Assembly: GCF_001307805.1 (NCBI RefSeq)
Contig: NZ_CP013862.1
Coordinates: 3,534,001 to 3,598,000, forward strand
Source: Lentibacillus amyloliquefaciens
GTDB taxonomy: Bacteria > Bacillota > Bacilli > Bacillales > Amphibacillaceae
Direction of reading: 5' to 3'
Length of the DNA: 64,000 nucleotides
The notes under the pieces are model-generated. The model saw only the letters and a program-made list of their open reading frames with translations, was not told the DNA's origin and did not search any database. Within the stretch, counting starts at the first letter, position 1; each line of letters begins with the position of its first letter. Positions 1 through 9,595 of this stretch are shown piece by piece. Position numbers and translations under genes: made by a program.

Positions 1-2
1 TT

Positions 3-473
3 TTATATTTCATCTGGCTGCCGGGTGAAATTCGGCACATCTTTTACGCCGGTCATGCGGACGTATGTGAATAACTGTCCTTTATGGTGGACTTCATGGT
101 CGATGGCGTTGGAAAACCAATATGTACCCGGTGCGCGCAGTTTGTTGAACTGAATATAGCCTTTCATCTGGTAGGTGAAAATTGTTGCGATTTCTTCTTT
201 CGTTTCTTCGGTATAACGCTGAACAATTGTGCGGATATCGTTTATCGTTTTGTAATTGTTTTCTTCAGGCGGCGCCTCGAATTCACCTTTTTTAATCCCG
301 TTAACAAACATATGTGTTGATGTGACGATATGTATGGCCAATTCTCCAAGCGACATGGCACCGTCCCATGGTCTGTAGTCCACATAGTCATCATCGACCA
401 GGGCAAGCAAATCATCCAAAATCATCCGATGCTGTAACCAGCCGTTCACAGCGCCTTCCATTCCGTTGCTCAT
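3..473 (-). CDS. DinB-like four-helix-bundle protein
   Basis: A 157-residue protein of the DinB/YfiT-like superfamily, cytoplasmic four-helix bundles that often bind a metal through three histidines and in some members act as thiol-dependent transferases. Visible are the helix-2 histidine in LAIHIVTSTH and the C-terminal DHEVHHKGQL motif, which carries the other likely ligands. The start is the ATG at 473 (MSNGMEG), because AAAGGAG lies seven bases upstream; the longer reading from 494 has no such site. The gene ends almost at the window edge, so a downstream partner cannot be seen. Substrate unknown. Confidence 0.85.
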   Translation of the reverse strand: MSNGMEGAVNGWLQHRMILDDLLALVDDDYVDYRPWDGAMSLGELAIHIVTSTHMFVNGIKKGEFEAPPEENNYKTINDIRTIVQRYTEETKEEIATIFTYQMKGYIQFNKLRAPGTYWFSNAIDHEVHHKGQLFTYVRMTGVKDVPNFTRQPDEI

Positions 474-880
474 ATGAATTCTCCTTTCTCGCATTCATGT
501 ATTCAGTATAACGTTTGTTGCAGTGAGTTGCCCATATATTTGTTTTGCGTTAGATAATTTGTGTTGTCCCCCATATCGTTGTGAGACTTTAAACCTACTA
601 TTAAGTATCTCATAGTAAAGATTAGTTCTTTTTACCTCTGGATATTTTTCCAAAAATTATTTATATTAAAAAATAAATGAATAAATAGTCATAATCGGCA
701 TGCTTATTTAGAGGGAAGGGGGTAAACATTTTTCAAGAGAATGGTAATTGAAGAAAGCAGCATTTAATAGCATGCAGGTGAGCCATTTATAATATCGCCA
801 ACTTTATTCTATTTTACAGTCTATCTATATTATCCCGCGTGCCCGCGTGTAATGGACAGTAATTTGCCCAAGAACGGCGG

Positions 881-908
881 TTAACTGTCCCTGAATGTCC
901 GATTAATG
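881..908 (+). promoter_or_regulatory. candidate PhoP box (three hexamers, 11-bp spacing)
   Basis: In the 533-bp gap before the nuclease gene, hexamers TTAACT (881), TGAATG (892) and TTAATG (903) start exactly 11 bp apart. Bacillus PhoP boxes are direct repeats of a TTAACA-like hexamer separated by about five bases, so the geometry fits although the middle hexamer is weak. Phosphate control would suit a secreted nuclease/5'-nucleotidase. The rest of the gap (474-880) is AT-rich with nothing recognisable. Confidence 0.35.
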
Positions 909-1006
909 TCCTGATCGGCTGTATGATTGTCGTTAATAACTGAGCTCCCGAAAAGATTAGACAATTTCTGAGGTCCATAAATATTAAAAGCGAAGGAGAG
1001 ACGGGG

Positions 1007-4000
1007 ATGCCAAAACGGATCAGCGAAAAATATGTCAGTATCATGATGATTTTTGTACTGGTAGCAAGTATGCTGACACCCGCAGCCGGACCAATGCGAG
1101 CATCCGCAGCTGAAGCGGACGAGCCGATAACTGTCGAAGATGCCATTGCGAAAAACAACGATGGCAGTGAGCAGACGGTCAAGGGGCATATTGTCGGGTA
1201 TGTGATCAGCCAGGGTAATGTGTCGCGAACTGATTTTCCGGAAGATTATAACGTCGCACTGGCTGATGAGGCCGGCGAAACGAACCCTGACAACATGATC
1301 TATGTCCAGCTGACTGACGCTTACCGGGCGGAATTCGGGCTGAATTCAAACCCGGACAATCTGGATAAGGAGATCGTTATTACCGGCAGTATGGAAGAAT
1401 ATCACTCCCATAATGGTCTTAAGGAACCGAGTGATATACGGTTTGCTTCTGAAAATCCGGATGATCCACTCGAATTACAGTCTATCGCGGATGTAAGGGA
1501 ACAGGAAACAGGCGAGGCAAAAACAAAAGGGGTTGTGACGGCCAAATTAAACAATACCATTCAAATTCAGGATGAAACCGCCGCGATTGCCATACGTCCG
1601 ACGTCACTCGATGCACAATTGGGCGACAAAATTACAGTGACCGGCAGTTTACAAAATTACCGGGGATTACTGCAGTTGAATGGCGTGACGGTCGAGGAGA
1701 AAACAGGAGATGCCGGGGTTCCGGATCCTATATCAATCACCGGTGCCGAACTGGAAACCAATCAATCGAAACTGGCTGTTCTCGATAATGTGACGCTTAC
1801 GGATGTAGAAAATGGCGACGACTGGGCTAATTATACAGCTGAAGATGAAGCCGGTAATACATTTGTAGTGCGTGACGAGACGGGGGAACTGACTCTGGAG
1901 ACAGGTGTTACTTATGATAGCTTAACCGGCATTGTTACACAGTTTGATTCGGACCAGCAGCTAATCCCGCGCAGCCAGTCGGATATTGTTCAAGATGAAT
2001 CGGCAGTCCGGCCCGTTACAGCAAGTCCGGAAGCAGGGACTATCCCGGCAGGATCGGATGTGACACTGGAGTCAGCAACAGCTAATGCCGATATTTATTA
2101 TACAACAGATGGCAGTAATCCATCAGAAAATGGCCAGCTTTACAGTGGTCCCATTACAATTGAAGAAGACACAACACTCAAGGCCATTGCTGAAAAAGAA
2201 GGATTGGAATCAAGCAGCCTCGCAGAATTTACCTATTCAGTCTATAATCCTGAAGATGGTGTCATGATCCACGATATTCAAGGAGAAGGTCACGAATCAC
2301 CGATGAATGGCAGCAATGTTCAGGATGTTGAGGGTGTGGTCACATATGAATATGAAATTGGCGGTTCGCATTATTTTCATATGCAGACACCGGATGAGGA
2401 TGCCGACGAAAATGATAAGACATCTGAAGGCATTGTAGTCTATACAGGCAATGCGGATAATGTTGAGACAGGTGATCTCGTCAGTGTAACCGGAGAGGTC
2501 GATGAATATCAAATTGATGGGTATGATGATAGATTCGAGACAGATTTGCCGGTTACCGAAATCAGTGCGCGCGATGATCAGGGCGGTGCCGTTGAAGTAA
2601 AAGAAAACGGTGCTGATTTGCCGTCGCCTGTTGCATTATCGTCAAGCGATATTCCTGAAGACATTATTGGTGACGAAGGTTTTGGCAGTTTTGAACCAGC
2701 TGACTATGCGATCGATTATTGGGAAAGTATTGAAGGTATGCGGGTGGAAGTCGCACCATCGAGAGCAGTGGCGCCGCAGCAGCATGGCGATCTTGTCGTT
2801 GCGACAGAAGAGTTTACACCGGCAAATACAACGACTAATGGCGGTGTCCGTTTAACGGAACAAGGCCCGAATGCTCAAACAATCCAATATAAATTACATC
2901 CCAATGGAGAGGCCAGGGACTTTGCGGTCAAAACCGGGGACAAGTTCACTGAGCCCGTTGACGGCGTCGTCAATTACGGCTATGGAAACTATAAAGTATA
3001 TGCCGGATTGAACGAAATGGAATCGGTCTTTGAAGCGGGCGATACACAGCCGGAAGAGACAAGCATTGAGAAAGATGAGGAGAAACTGACGGTAGCTACC
3101 TATAATGTGGAAAATTTTTCGGCAAATGAAAGTGAAACATCTCCACAAAAAGCGGAAAATATTGCACGCGCGTTTGTAAGTGACATGGAAAGTCCGGATA
3201 TTGTGGGGATTGTTGAAGTCATGGATAATAACGGACAGGATGAAGGACCTCAAGATGCAGATGCTTCAGAAAGTTATGAACGGCTTATTGATGAAATCAA
3301 AAATCAGGGCGGACCGGAGTACGAATATGCCAATATTGACCCCGAGTACAATCAGGATGGAGGCGCACCGCATGGCAATATCCGTGTCGGCTTCCTTTAC
3401 AATCCGGAACGTGTGTCGCTGATGAGCGGTGAGGCGGGTACATCTACTGAAGCAACTGATTATGAGGAAGGACAGTTAACACTGAACCCGGGACGCATTG
3501 CCCCTGAGGATGAGGCGTTTGCGGAAACAAGGAAGCCATTGGCGGCTCAGTTCAGTTTTAATGGCGAAAGTGTTGTCGTGGCAGCGACTCATTTTAACTC
3601 CAAGAGCGGTGACGATGGTGCGTTCGGACAGAATCAGCCGCCGGTAAAAGGAAGTGAGTCCCAGCGTCATGAGCTGGCACGTATCGTCAATGATTTTGTT
3701 GCAGATATCAAAGCAGACAATCCGGATGAAAATGTCGTTGTTCTGGGGGATATGAATGATTTTGAATTCACAGAGACACTAGATATTCTTAAAGGTGACG
3801 AACTAACAAATCAAATGATGTCCGTGCCTGATGAAGAGCGGTACACCTACCTTTACCAGGGGAATTCACAGGTGCTTGATCACATTCTTGTGTCCGATAA
3901 CCTGGCTGATGTGACAGAGACTGACGTGCTGCATGTCAATGCCGACTTCACGGATATGCACGGACGCGCTAGTGATCACGATCCGGTGTTGAGCCAGATT

Positions 4001-5866
4001 GATTTGCAGGCTGATGAAACTGAGGGCGATTTTGACCTGTCTGTCATGCATATGAACGATACACATGCCCGTGTTGAACCACTGCCGAAAATGATGACCG
4101 CGGTCAAAGAATTCAGGCAGGAAAACCCTGATTCATTGCTTCTGCATGCCGGGGATGTCTTTTCCGGAACGCTGTATTTCAATGAGTTCAAAGGACAGGC
4201 AGACTTGGCTCTCTTGAACATGATGGATGTTGACGCGATGGTTTTCGGCAATCATGAATTTGATCTGGGTGGTGACGAAGGCGGTCATGAATCATTGTCA
4301 GCATTCGTTGAAAATGCCGAATTCCCATTCCTGGGCACAAACATCGATTTTTCAGAAGATCCTTATATGCAAGATCTTGAGACCAATCAATCGCTGGTTG
4401 ACAATCCGGAAGACGGGCAGGTTTATGATAGTATTGTAAAAGAAATTAACGGTGAACAAGTGGGAATTTTCGGCGTAACAACCGAGGACACGGCGAATAT
4501 TGCAAGCCCTGCCAATGTTACCTTTGCCGACTATAAGGAAACAGCTGAAGAGACAGTAGACGCTTTGGAAGCTGAAGGTATTGATAAAATTGTCGCGCTG
4601 AATCACATTGGCTTTGACAGTGCGCCTGAAGTTGGAAATGATTTGCGTCTTGCTGAGGAAGTCGATGGTATCGATGTGATTGTCGGCGGTCATTCGCATT
4701 CCGCATTGGAAGAACCGGTAAGTGTAGCGGAGGATTCTGAAGGGGAAGCCAAAGATCCGACAGTCATCGTCCAGGCCGGGCAATATGCTGAAAATCTTGG
4801 CACACTTGATGTGACATTTGATGAGGATGGTGTGATTACTGGATACGAAGGCGAATTGCTTGAGGTGGATGGCTTTGCAGAAGATTCTGAGGCCGTAGAT
4901 GTGCTTGCGCCATATAAAGATGAAGTGGATGAGGTTATGAATGAAGAAATTGGTGCAGAAGCCATGAAAGAACTGCCAAACCCGCGTCAGGATGAACCGG
5001 GTGATGACAGTGTCAGGGCCAATGAAACAGCGCTCGGTAATCTGGTGACCGATGCTATGCTTGCCAAGGCTAAGGAAAAGTATCCGGAAACAGTCATTTC
5101 CTTTCAAAATGGCGGCGGTATTCGCGCACCGATTGATCAAGGACCGATAACCACCGGAGAAGTCATCAATGTTCTTCCATTCGGCAATGATCCGGTGATT
5201 GCCACCTTGACCGGGCAGGAAATCAAGGATATTCTGGAGCACAGTGTTCGTCAGGCGCCCGCTGAGAACGGGGGATTCTTGCACGTATCCGGTATGGAGT
5301 TCTATTACGACAGTGAAAAAGAACCAGGCAGCCGTGTCGTCGACATGTATGTTGAGAATGATGGCGAACTGGAAGACATTCAGCTCGATTCGGAATATCA
5401 GGTAACGACGAATGGCTTTACCGGTCAGGGCGGTGATGGATTTGAAACATTTGCACAGGCCTATGACGAAGGACGGGTCAAGGATATTGGTGAAATTGAC
5501 TGGCAGCAGCTGGTCGACTATATGGTTGAAGATTTGGAGGGAGTTGTAGACCCTGAAAAAGAAGACCGTATTGTCGATTTGATGGGTGAGAATCCGGGCG
5601 ATCCGATAAACGCAGAAGATATACAGGAAGCCGTGACTTCACTTGAGGACAATGGAGAAATTATGGATGAAAGTGCAGCACGCGCTCTTAAAATGCATTT
5701 GACAGTGGTCAGTCATTATGAGAAAGAGGATTTACGGGATAAAGTGATTAAGCATATGGAAGGTTTTAAGGCGCTTGTCAATTATCAGCATGAGAACGGG
5801 CTTATATCAAAAAGCGCACATGAAGAACTTCAGACAATGGCTGATACACTGATCAATCAGTGGTAG
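1007..5866 (+). CDS. secreted multidomain nuclease / 5'-nucleotidase with C-terminal FIMAH module
   Basis: A 1619-residue exported enzyme similar in architecture to B. subtilis YhcR and ExeM/NucH-type nucleases. A signal peptide (about 1-35) is followed by OB-fold-like modules, a chitobiase C-terminal-like Ig module (about 335-405, with YYTTDGSNP), an endonuclease/exonuclease/phosphatase domain (about 690-1000; YNVENF, GDMND, SDHDPV), a 5'-nucleotidase metallophosphoesterase domain (about 1012-1260; MNDTHAR, GNHEFD, GGHSHS) and the 5'-nucleotidase C-terminal domain (NGGGIRAP, about 1368). The last 80 or so residues form a helical FIMAH-type module instead of an LPXTG anchor. It should degrade extracellular nucleic acid and dephosphorylate the products. 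The ATG at 1007 has GAAGGAGAG upstream. Strong acidity fits a halophile. Confidence 0.92.
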   Translation: MPKRISEKYVSIMMIFVLVASMLTPAAGPMRASAAEADEPITVEDAIAKNNDGSEQTVKGHIVGYVISQGNVSRTDFPEDYNVALADEAGETNPDNMIYVQLTDAYRAEFGLNSNPDNLDKEIVITGSMEEYHSHNGLKEPSDIRFASENPDDPLELQSIADVREQETGEAKTKGVVTAKLNNTIQIQDETAAIAIRPTSLDAQLGDKITVTGSLQNYRGLLQLNGVTVEEKTGDAGVPDPISITGAELETNQSKLAVLDNVTLTDVENGDDWANYTAEDEAGNTFVVRDETGELTLETGVTYDSLTGIVTQFDSDQQLIPRSQSDIVQDESAVRPVTASPEAGTIPAGSDVTLESATANADIYYTTDGSNPSENGQLYSGPITIEEDTTLKAIAEKEGLESSSLAEFTYSVYNPEDGVMIHDIQGEGHESPMNGSNVQDVEGVVTYEYEIGGSHYFHMQTPDEDADENDKTSEGIVVYTGNADNVETGDLVSVTGEVDEYQIDGYDDRFETDLPVTEISARDDQGGAVEVKENGADLPSPVALSSSDIPEDIIGDEGFGSFEPADYAIDYWESIEGMRVEVAPSRAVAPQQHGDLVVATEEFTPANTTTNGGVRLTEQGPNAQTIQYKLHPNGEARDFAVKTGDKFTEPVDGVVNYGYGNYKVYAGLNEMESVFEAGDTQPEETSIEKDEEKLTVATYNVENFSANESETSPQKAENIARAFVSDMESPDIVGIVEVMDNNGQDEGPQDADASESYERLIDEIKNQGGPEYEYANIDPEYNQDGGAPHGNIRVGFLYNPERVSLMSGEAGTSTEATDYEEGQLTLNPGRIAPEDEAFAETRKPLAAQFSFNGESVVVAATHFNSKSGDDGAFGQNQPPVKGSESQRHELARIVNDFVADIKADNPDENVVVLGDMNDFEFTETLDILKGDELTNQMMSVPDEERYTYLYQGNSQVLDHILVSDNLADVTETDVLHVNADFTDMHGRASDHDPVLSQIDLQADETEGDFDLSVMHMNDTHARVEPLPKMMTAVKEFRQENPDSLLLHAGDVFSGTLYFNEFKGQADLALLNMMDVDAMVFGNHEFDLGGDEGGHESLSAFVENAEFPFLGTNIDFSEDPYMQDLETNQSLVDNPEDGQVYDSIVKEINGEQVGIFGVTTEDTANIASPANVTFADYKETAEETVDALEAEGIDKIVALNHIGFDSAPEVGNDLRLAEEVDGIDVIVGGHSHSALEEPVSVAEDSEGEAKDPTVIVQAGQYAENLGTLDVTFDEDGVITGYEGELLEVDGFAEDSEAVDVLAPYKDEVDEVMNEEIGAEAMKELPNPRQDEPGDDSVRANETALGNLVTDAMLAKAKEKYPETVISFQNGGGIRAPIDQGPITTGEVINVLPFGNDPVIATLTGQEIKDILEHSVRQAPAENGGFLHVSGMEFYYDSEKEPGSRVVDMYVENDGELEDIQLDSEYQVTTNGFTGQGGDGFETFAQAYDEGRVKDIGEIDWQQLVDYMVEDLEGVVDPEKEDRIVDLMGENPGDPINAEDIQEAVTSLEDNGEIMDESAARALKMHLTVVSHYEKEDLRDKVIKHMEGFKALVNYQHENGLISKSAHEELQTMADTLINQW

Positions 5867-5877
5867 CAGACATTAGA

Positions 5878-5916
5878 ACAGCCCCTTTCTTGACGGAAGA
5901 AGGGGGCTGTTTTTTC
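5878..5916 (+). terminator. Rho-independent terminator of the nuclease gene
   Basis: The inverted repeat ACAGCCCC...GGGGCTGT continues inward through the TTCTT/AAGAA arms and is followed by TTTTTT. It lies between the convergent nuclease and phosphoesterase genes; the T run is on the + strand only. Confidence 0.9.
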
Positions 5917-5919
5917 GTC

Positions 5920-6747
5920 TTACCTGTGTGTTTCACCAATGATCCTTATCAGACTGATCTGGCTTTTGTTTAAAAACCGTACCGGGAGTCTGGTTGTGCC
6001 CAGTCCGCTGTCAATATACAAGTTCTGATCAGGTCCAAGCTGAAAGGTGCCTTTATCATATTTCGGAAAATAGCCCTGGCCGGGTGCAATCAGTGCACCA
6101 ACTAAAGGGAATCTGATCTGACCGCCGTGGGTGTGACCGCTCAATATTAAATCGGCCGGTAGAGGCACATCCTGTTTTATGATGCCTGGTGCATGTGACA
6201 AGAGAACGGTATAGTTTTCACTGTTCATGTTCCTGAAGGCTTCACTGATATTGTCATGTTCTGTCGCAGAATCGTCAACGCCGGCTAGCGTTATAGTTGC
6301 GTTCCCGCGAGAGATACAGGCATTTTGGTTATTCAACATGTTCACGCCCCGTTCGCTCAGACCATTCAAGAATTGCGCAGTCAGGCCGTTTTCCCATTCA
6401 TGATTGCCGCATACAAAATAGAAGTGCTGATTAATGGCCGTTAAGCGCTCAACCAGTGAAAAAATAGCGTCAAATCGCATGGTGGTTTTGTCAATCAGGT
6501 CGCCTGTCAGCACAATCACATCAGCATTGGCATGTTGGACAGTACTGATCAGCTGTTCATTGTTGGTGCCAAAAACACAATTATGAACATCACTGATCTG
6601 CAAAAGGGAAAACTGTGATCGAGCTGGCAGTTTTGTGCTTTTGAACGTCACTTTTTCCAGTTTGAAGTCGTTTGTATCATCCCGTATTTTCATGAAACAG
6701 GCGAATAGAATTGTTATAAATGTTAAAGCAGCAAACAACTTTTTCAT
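5920..6747 (-). CDS. membrane-anchored metallophosphoesterase (YkuE/YaeI-like)
   Basis: A 275-residue calcineurin-like phosphoesterase. An N-terminal hydrophobic segment (about 3-20) is followed by metal-binding motifs in order: SDVHN, TGDLID, GNHEW and SGHTHGGQIR, the last typical of YkuE/YaeI-type enzymes. Family members hydrolyse phosphodiesters or lipid phosphate groups at the outer face of the membrane; the substrate here is not deducible. The ATG at 6747 (MKKLFAAL) is preferred because it begins a proper signal/anchor; the upstream alternative at 6771 has no ribosome site. Convergent with the 5'-nucleotidase gene. Confidence 0.85.
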   Translation of the reverse strand: MKKLFAALTFITILFACFMKIRDDTNDFKLEKVTFKSTKLPARSQFSLLQISDVHNCVFGTNNEQLISTVQHANADVIVLTGDLIDKTTMRFDAIFSLVERLTAINQHFYFVCGNHEWENGLTAQFLNGLSERGVNMLNNQNACISRGNATITLAGVDDSATEHDNISEAFRNMNSENYTVLLSHAPGIIKQDVPLPADLILSGHTHGGQIRFPLVGALIAPGQGYFPKYDKGTFQLGPDQNLYIDSGLGTTRLPVRFLNKSQISLIRIIGETHR

Positions 6748-6891
6748 GGTACACCATCCCAAAATCAGCATAAGTCATCTAAGTTTAGCACGTTTATTTC
6801 GCAGGTGGCAATTGGTTTTGCGGGCAAAGGGTTGTGAGATTCCTGCACAACGCTTTTTCTTAAATTTTTTCACAAAACTGACACAGCCAAG

Positions 6892-6907
6892 TGTGATTTG
6901 CATCACA
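6892..6907 (+). promoter_or_regulatory. FNR/CRP-type palindrome upstream of hmp
   Basis: TGTGA-N6-TCACA is a perfect inverted repeat centred about 80 bp before the hmp start codon. It matches the Bacillus Fnr box (TGTGA-N6-TCACA). Oxygen- or nitrosative-stress control of flavohaemoglobin would make sense. Confidence 0.6.
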
Positions 6908-6977
6908 TCCCGGGGACGTTTTCAAGCTTAACATGGTGTATATAGGAAAAATCATTACTTTGCTGGAGGGAACTTCA

Positions 6978-8231
6978 TTGAGCCTGGATAAAGAAAAACT
7001 CGAAATTGTTAAAGCAACGGCACCTGTTTTAAAGAAAAACAGTATTGAAATCGGCAAACACTTCTATGAATTGCTGTTCACAAAGGTTCCGGAACTGCGC
7101 AACATATTTAATCAGACGAACCAGAAAAGAGGACTGCAGCAGGAAGCGCTCGTCTATTCGGTGTATGCTGCAGGGGAAAATATCGATAGTATGGAAAATA
7201 TCAATCAGCTTGTCGAACGTATCGCTGAAAAGCATGTGTCACTCGGTGTCAAACCGGAACAATATCCGATTGTCGGCGAGGTCTTGATCGAAGCTGTTCA
7301 GGATGTGCTGGGAGATGCTGCAACAGATGATGTGATTGAGGCATGGCGCGCCGCGTATGATTATATCGCCAATCTGTTTATTGAAATCGAAAAGAAAAAA
7401 TTTGATAAGACAGAACAACAAGAGGGTGGCTGGACAGGATTCCGTGAGTTTGTTGTGGATGAGAAAATACAGGAAACAAGCGATGTTGTATCATTATGCC
7501 TTAAACCGAAAGATGGTCAGCCCATTGCAGCTTATAAGGCGGGACAGTATTTGACGATTAAAGCTGATATTGATGGTGAACCTCATACACATATGCGCCA
7601 ATACAGCCTGTCCGGTCCGTCCGGCAAGGATTATTATAAAATCAGTGTCAAACGTGAAAAAGGCCATGGGGATTGGCCTGATGGTGTTGTTTCCGGTTAT
7701 CTGCACGATCAGGCGAGAGAAGGTGACACGCTTGAACTTTCCGCCCCTGCAGGTGACTTCACAATCACGAGCGAGAAGGGGCCAATCGTACTGCTGAGTG
7801 GTGGAATCGGACTGACACCGGTGGTCGGAATGCTTGATACGATTGCAGAAAAAGACCCCAATCGTCCGGTTACGTTCATTCATGCGACACAAAACAGTTC
7901 AGCACATGCAATGAAAGCGCACATTGAACAAATTGCCGCCGATCATGCGAATGTGTCCTCGTTTGTCTGCTATGATAGTCCGAGTGACGCGGATCGGACA
8001 AGCCGGAATTATGATAAGGAAGGCTTTGTTGATTTGCCATGGCTTCAATCGATTCTATCGTGCGGCAACAAGGCTGATTTCTATTGCTGCGGTCCCGCGC
8101 CATTCATGAAAGCCGTCGACCAGGGACTTAAAGAATGGGGTGTTTCAAGCGAGAAGCGTCATTATGAATTGTTTAACCCGGTGAGTATGTTGAATGAACG
8201 AAGCGAGGAAAAAGAGGCTGCAATACTGTAA
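6978..8231 (+). CDS. hmp: flavohaemoglobin (nitric oxide dioxygenase)
   Basis: Converts NO to nitrate with O2, using haem, FAD and NAD(P)H in the cytosol. The globin domain (about 1-140, with the proximal-His region AEKHVSLG) is followed by a ferredoxin-reductase-type FAD domain (RQYSLSG) and an NAD domain (LSGGIGLTP, YCCGPAPFM). The start is the TTG at 6978, with GGAGGG seven bases upstream, giving 417 residues and the expected MSLDKEKLEIVKAT beginning; the in-frame ATG at 6933 would add 15 unrelated residues and has no ribosome site. Transcribed alone. Confidence 0.96.
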   Translation: MSLDKEKLEIVKATAPVLKKNSIEIGKHFYELLFTKVPELRNIFNQTNQKRGLQQEALVYSVYAAGENIDSMENINQLVERIAEKHVSLGVKPEQYPIVGEVLIEAVQDVLGDAATDDVIEAWRAAYDYIANLFIEIEKKKFDKTEQQEGGWTGFREFVVDEKIQETSDVVSLCLKPKDGQPIAAYKAGQYLTIKADIDGEPHTHMRQYSLSGPSGKDYYKISVKREKGHGDWPDGVVSGYLHDQAREGDTLELSAPAGDFTITSEKGPIVLLSGGIGLTPVVGMLDTIAEKDPNRPVTFIHATQNSSAHAMKAHIEQIAADHANVSSFVCYDSPSDADRTSRNYDKEGFVDLPWLQSILSCGNKADFYCCGPAPFMKAVDQGLKEWGVSSEKRHYELFNPVSMLNERSEEKEAAIL

Positions 8232-8253
8232 TATGGTTATGGTTTTATATGAG

Positions 8254-8320
8254 AACAAGAAACGCGCTATGTAGCGTTTATTAAGCCAAAGTCAGGACTA
8301 TGCGCCTGGCTTTTTTGGTT
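8254..8320 (+). terminator. probable terminator after hmp
   Basis: A small hairpin AAACGC...GCGTTT (about 8260-8281) is followed by an imperfect stem built from AAGCC/GGCTT and AGG/CCT, with TTTTTT at 8311-8316. The pairing is imperfect. Confidence 0.5.
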
Positions 8321-8392
8321 CAAATTTATTTTTAAAAGTGATATTCTTGTTTTAACGATTCATTTCGGTAGAGAAGAAAGGGACTGACATCA

Positions 8393-8692
8393 TTGGGGAA
8401 AAGTAAGAGGCATGCAACCTGGGCAGAAGCAAAAAAACGCTGCCGCCTAAACCAAGCTGATATACGAATGGCGAAGGAACTTGGCATGAAACCGAAAAGC
8501 CTCATCAAAAATATCCCCGGACCAAAACAGCTTTGGAAAGCACCTGTGAAGGTTTGGGTGCGTGAACTTTATGAAGAAAAATTTGGGAAAGTGCTGAGGC
8601 CTGAAAAACCGCAGCCGGCACAATCGGGGAAACAATCGAAAAAACCCCCGGAGAGCCAACAGTATATTCCGGATGAGGAGTTGCCATTTTAA
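8393..8692 (+). CDS. conserved small basic protein of unknown function, paired with an RQC-like protein
   Basis: A 99-residue, Lys/Arg-rich protein with a helical N-terminal part (TWAEAKKRCRLN, then MAKELGMKPKSLI) and a Pro/Gln-rich tail ending PDEELPF. The first part reads like a compact nucleic-acid-binding module, but I recognise no named family. The start is a TTG at 8393 with AAAGGGA upstream. Its stop codon is directly followed by the ATG of the next gene, so the two are almost certainly co-translated. Confidence 0.75.
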   Translation: MGKSKRHATWAEAKKRCRLNQADIRMAKELGMKPKSLIKNIPGPKQLWKAPVKVWVRELYEEKFGKVLRPEKPQPAQSGKQSKKPPESQQYIPDEELPF

Positions 8693-9436
8693 ATGAAACG
8701 ATTAGATGAAGGTGAAATTCTGACAATTCTGCGCGCAGCTGATGAGATTATTGCAAGTGGCGGACGGACACTGCTTGCTAAAATTTTAAAAGGGTCTGGT
8801 GAGAAAAAAATTCTGGAGTTAGGATTGGACGCGTGCCCGGTTTACGGTTATTTTAAACCGGAGAAACTGGATACCGTATTAGAGAAGATCGACTGGATGA
8901 TTGATCATGATTTTCTGGATATTCAATACAGTGGAAAGTTACCGATGATCATTTTCACAGACCGTGGGTGGGAAATTGAACGTGATCAGCGGGTGGATGA
9001 ATTTTTACAGGAATGGGACAGGTGGCTCTCAGCCGGTAAAAAAAGCCCCGATATGAGTTACTTAAAAGACCGGAACCGCGGAATGATATGGTTGCTGCTT
9101 GATAAAATACAGGAAACCGGAAACGAAAAGTACATTCCATACTTAAATGAGTGGGAGAAAGTTGATTATAAAAAGGTGAGAGCGAGGATTCGGGAGGTCG
9201 TCCATCAGTTGGAAACAGCTGCCCCGATTGATCGGCAAACGGCCACCGAACGGAGCGATTCAATCAACGCAGCACTGAAGGGTGCAGAACCGCATGACAT
9301 CGACCTGCGATGCATCAAATGCGGTAATTATTTCACTTTTTCCGTTGGCGAGCAGCAGTTTTATAAACGAATGGGATTTGTTCATCCCAGACGATGTAAG
9401 TCCTGCCGGGAAAAAAGAGATTTGGAATTTTTATAA
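8693..9436 (+). CDS. RQC-domain-like DNA-binding protein with C-terminal zinc ribbon
   Basis: A 247-residue protein. Its N-terminal about 100 residues resemble the winged-helix RQC domain of RecQ helicases (MKRLDEGEILTILRAAD; SGGRTLLAKILKGS; VYGYFKPEKL), the group often labelled RQC-minor. No helicase domain is present. A helical middle precedes a C-terminal treble-clef or zinc-ribbon finger with two CxxC pairs (CIKCGNYF near 204 and CKSCREK near 237). It probably binds structured DNA or RNA; its partner is the 99-residue protein immediately upstream. A precise function is not known to me. Confidence 0.7.
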   Translation: MKRLDEGEILTILRAADEIIASGGRTLLAKILKGSGEKKILELGLDACPVYGYFKPEKLDTVLEKIDWMIDHDFLDIQYSGKLPMIIFTDRGWEIERDQRVDEFLQEWDRWLSAGKKSPDMSYLKDRNRGMIWLLLDKIQETGNEKYIPYLNEWEKVDYKKVRARIREVVHQLETAAPIDRQTATERSDSINAALKGAEPHDIDLRCIKCGNYFTFSVGEQQFYKRMGFVHPRRCKSCREKRDLEFL

Positions 9437-9544
9437 ACGGTCAGGTAGTACGGAAAACAATATAAATGAAAGGTGAAATCGAGTATGAAATTGCAGTGAT
9501 TTACACTCAAATGACCGCCTTAGAAATACAAAAGAATGGCATTA

Positions 9545-9593
9545 AAAAACCTCTATTGCGCAAACTAATCTAAAAGTGCAATGGAGGTTTTTT
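9545..9593 (+). promoter_or_regulatory. stem-loop whose 3' arm contains the ribosome site of the next gene
   Basis: AAAAACCTCTATTGC (9545-9559) pairs with GCAATGGAGGTTTT (9578-9591) with one G-U pair; a T run follows. It would serve as a terminator for the upstream pair of genes. Its 3' arm includes GGAGG (9583-9587), the ribosome site of the ATG at 9596, so folding would hide that site. Confidence 0.6.
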
Positions 9594-9595
9594 AT

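Noticed and set aside
4352..5284. 310-codon open frame on the minus strand inside the nuclease gene
   Set aside because: Antisense to a well-supported domain region; Cys/Phe/Arg-rich composition without motifs or a ribosome site.
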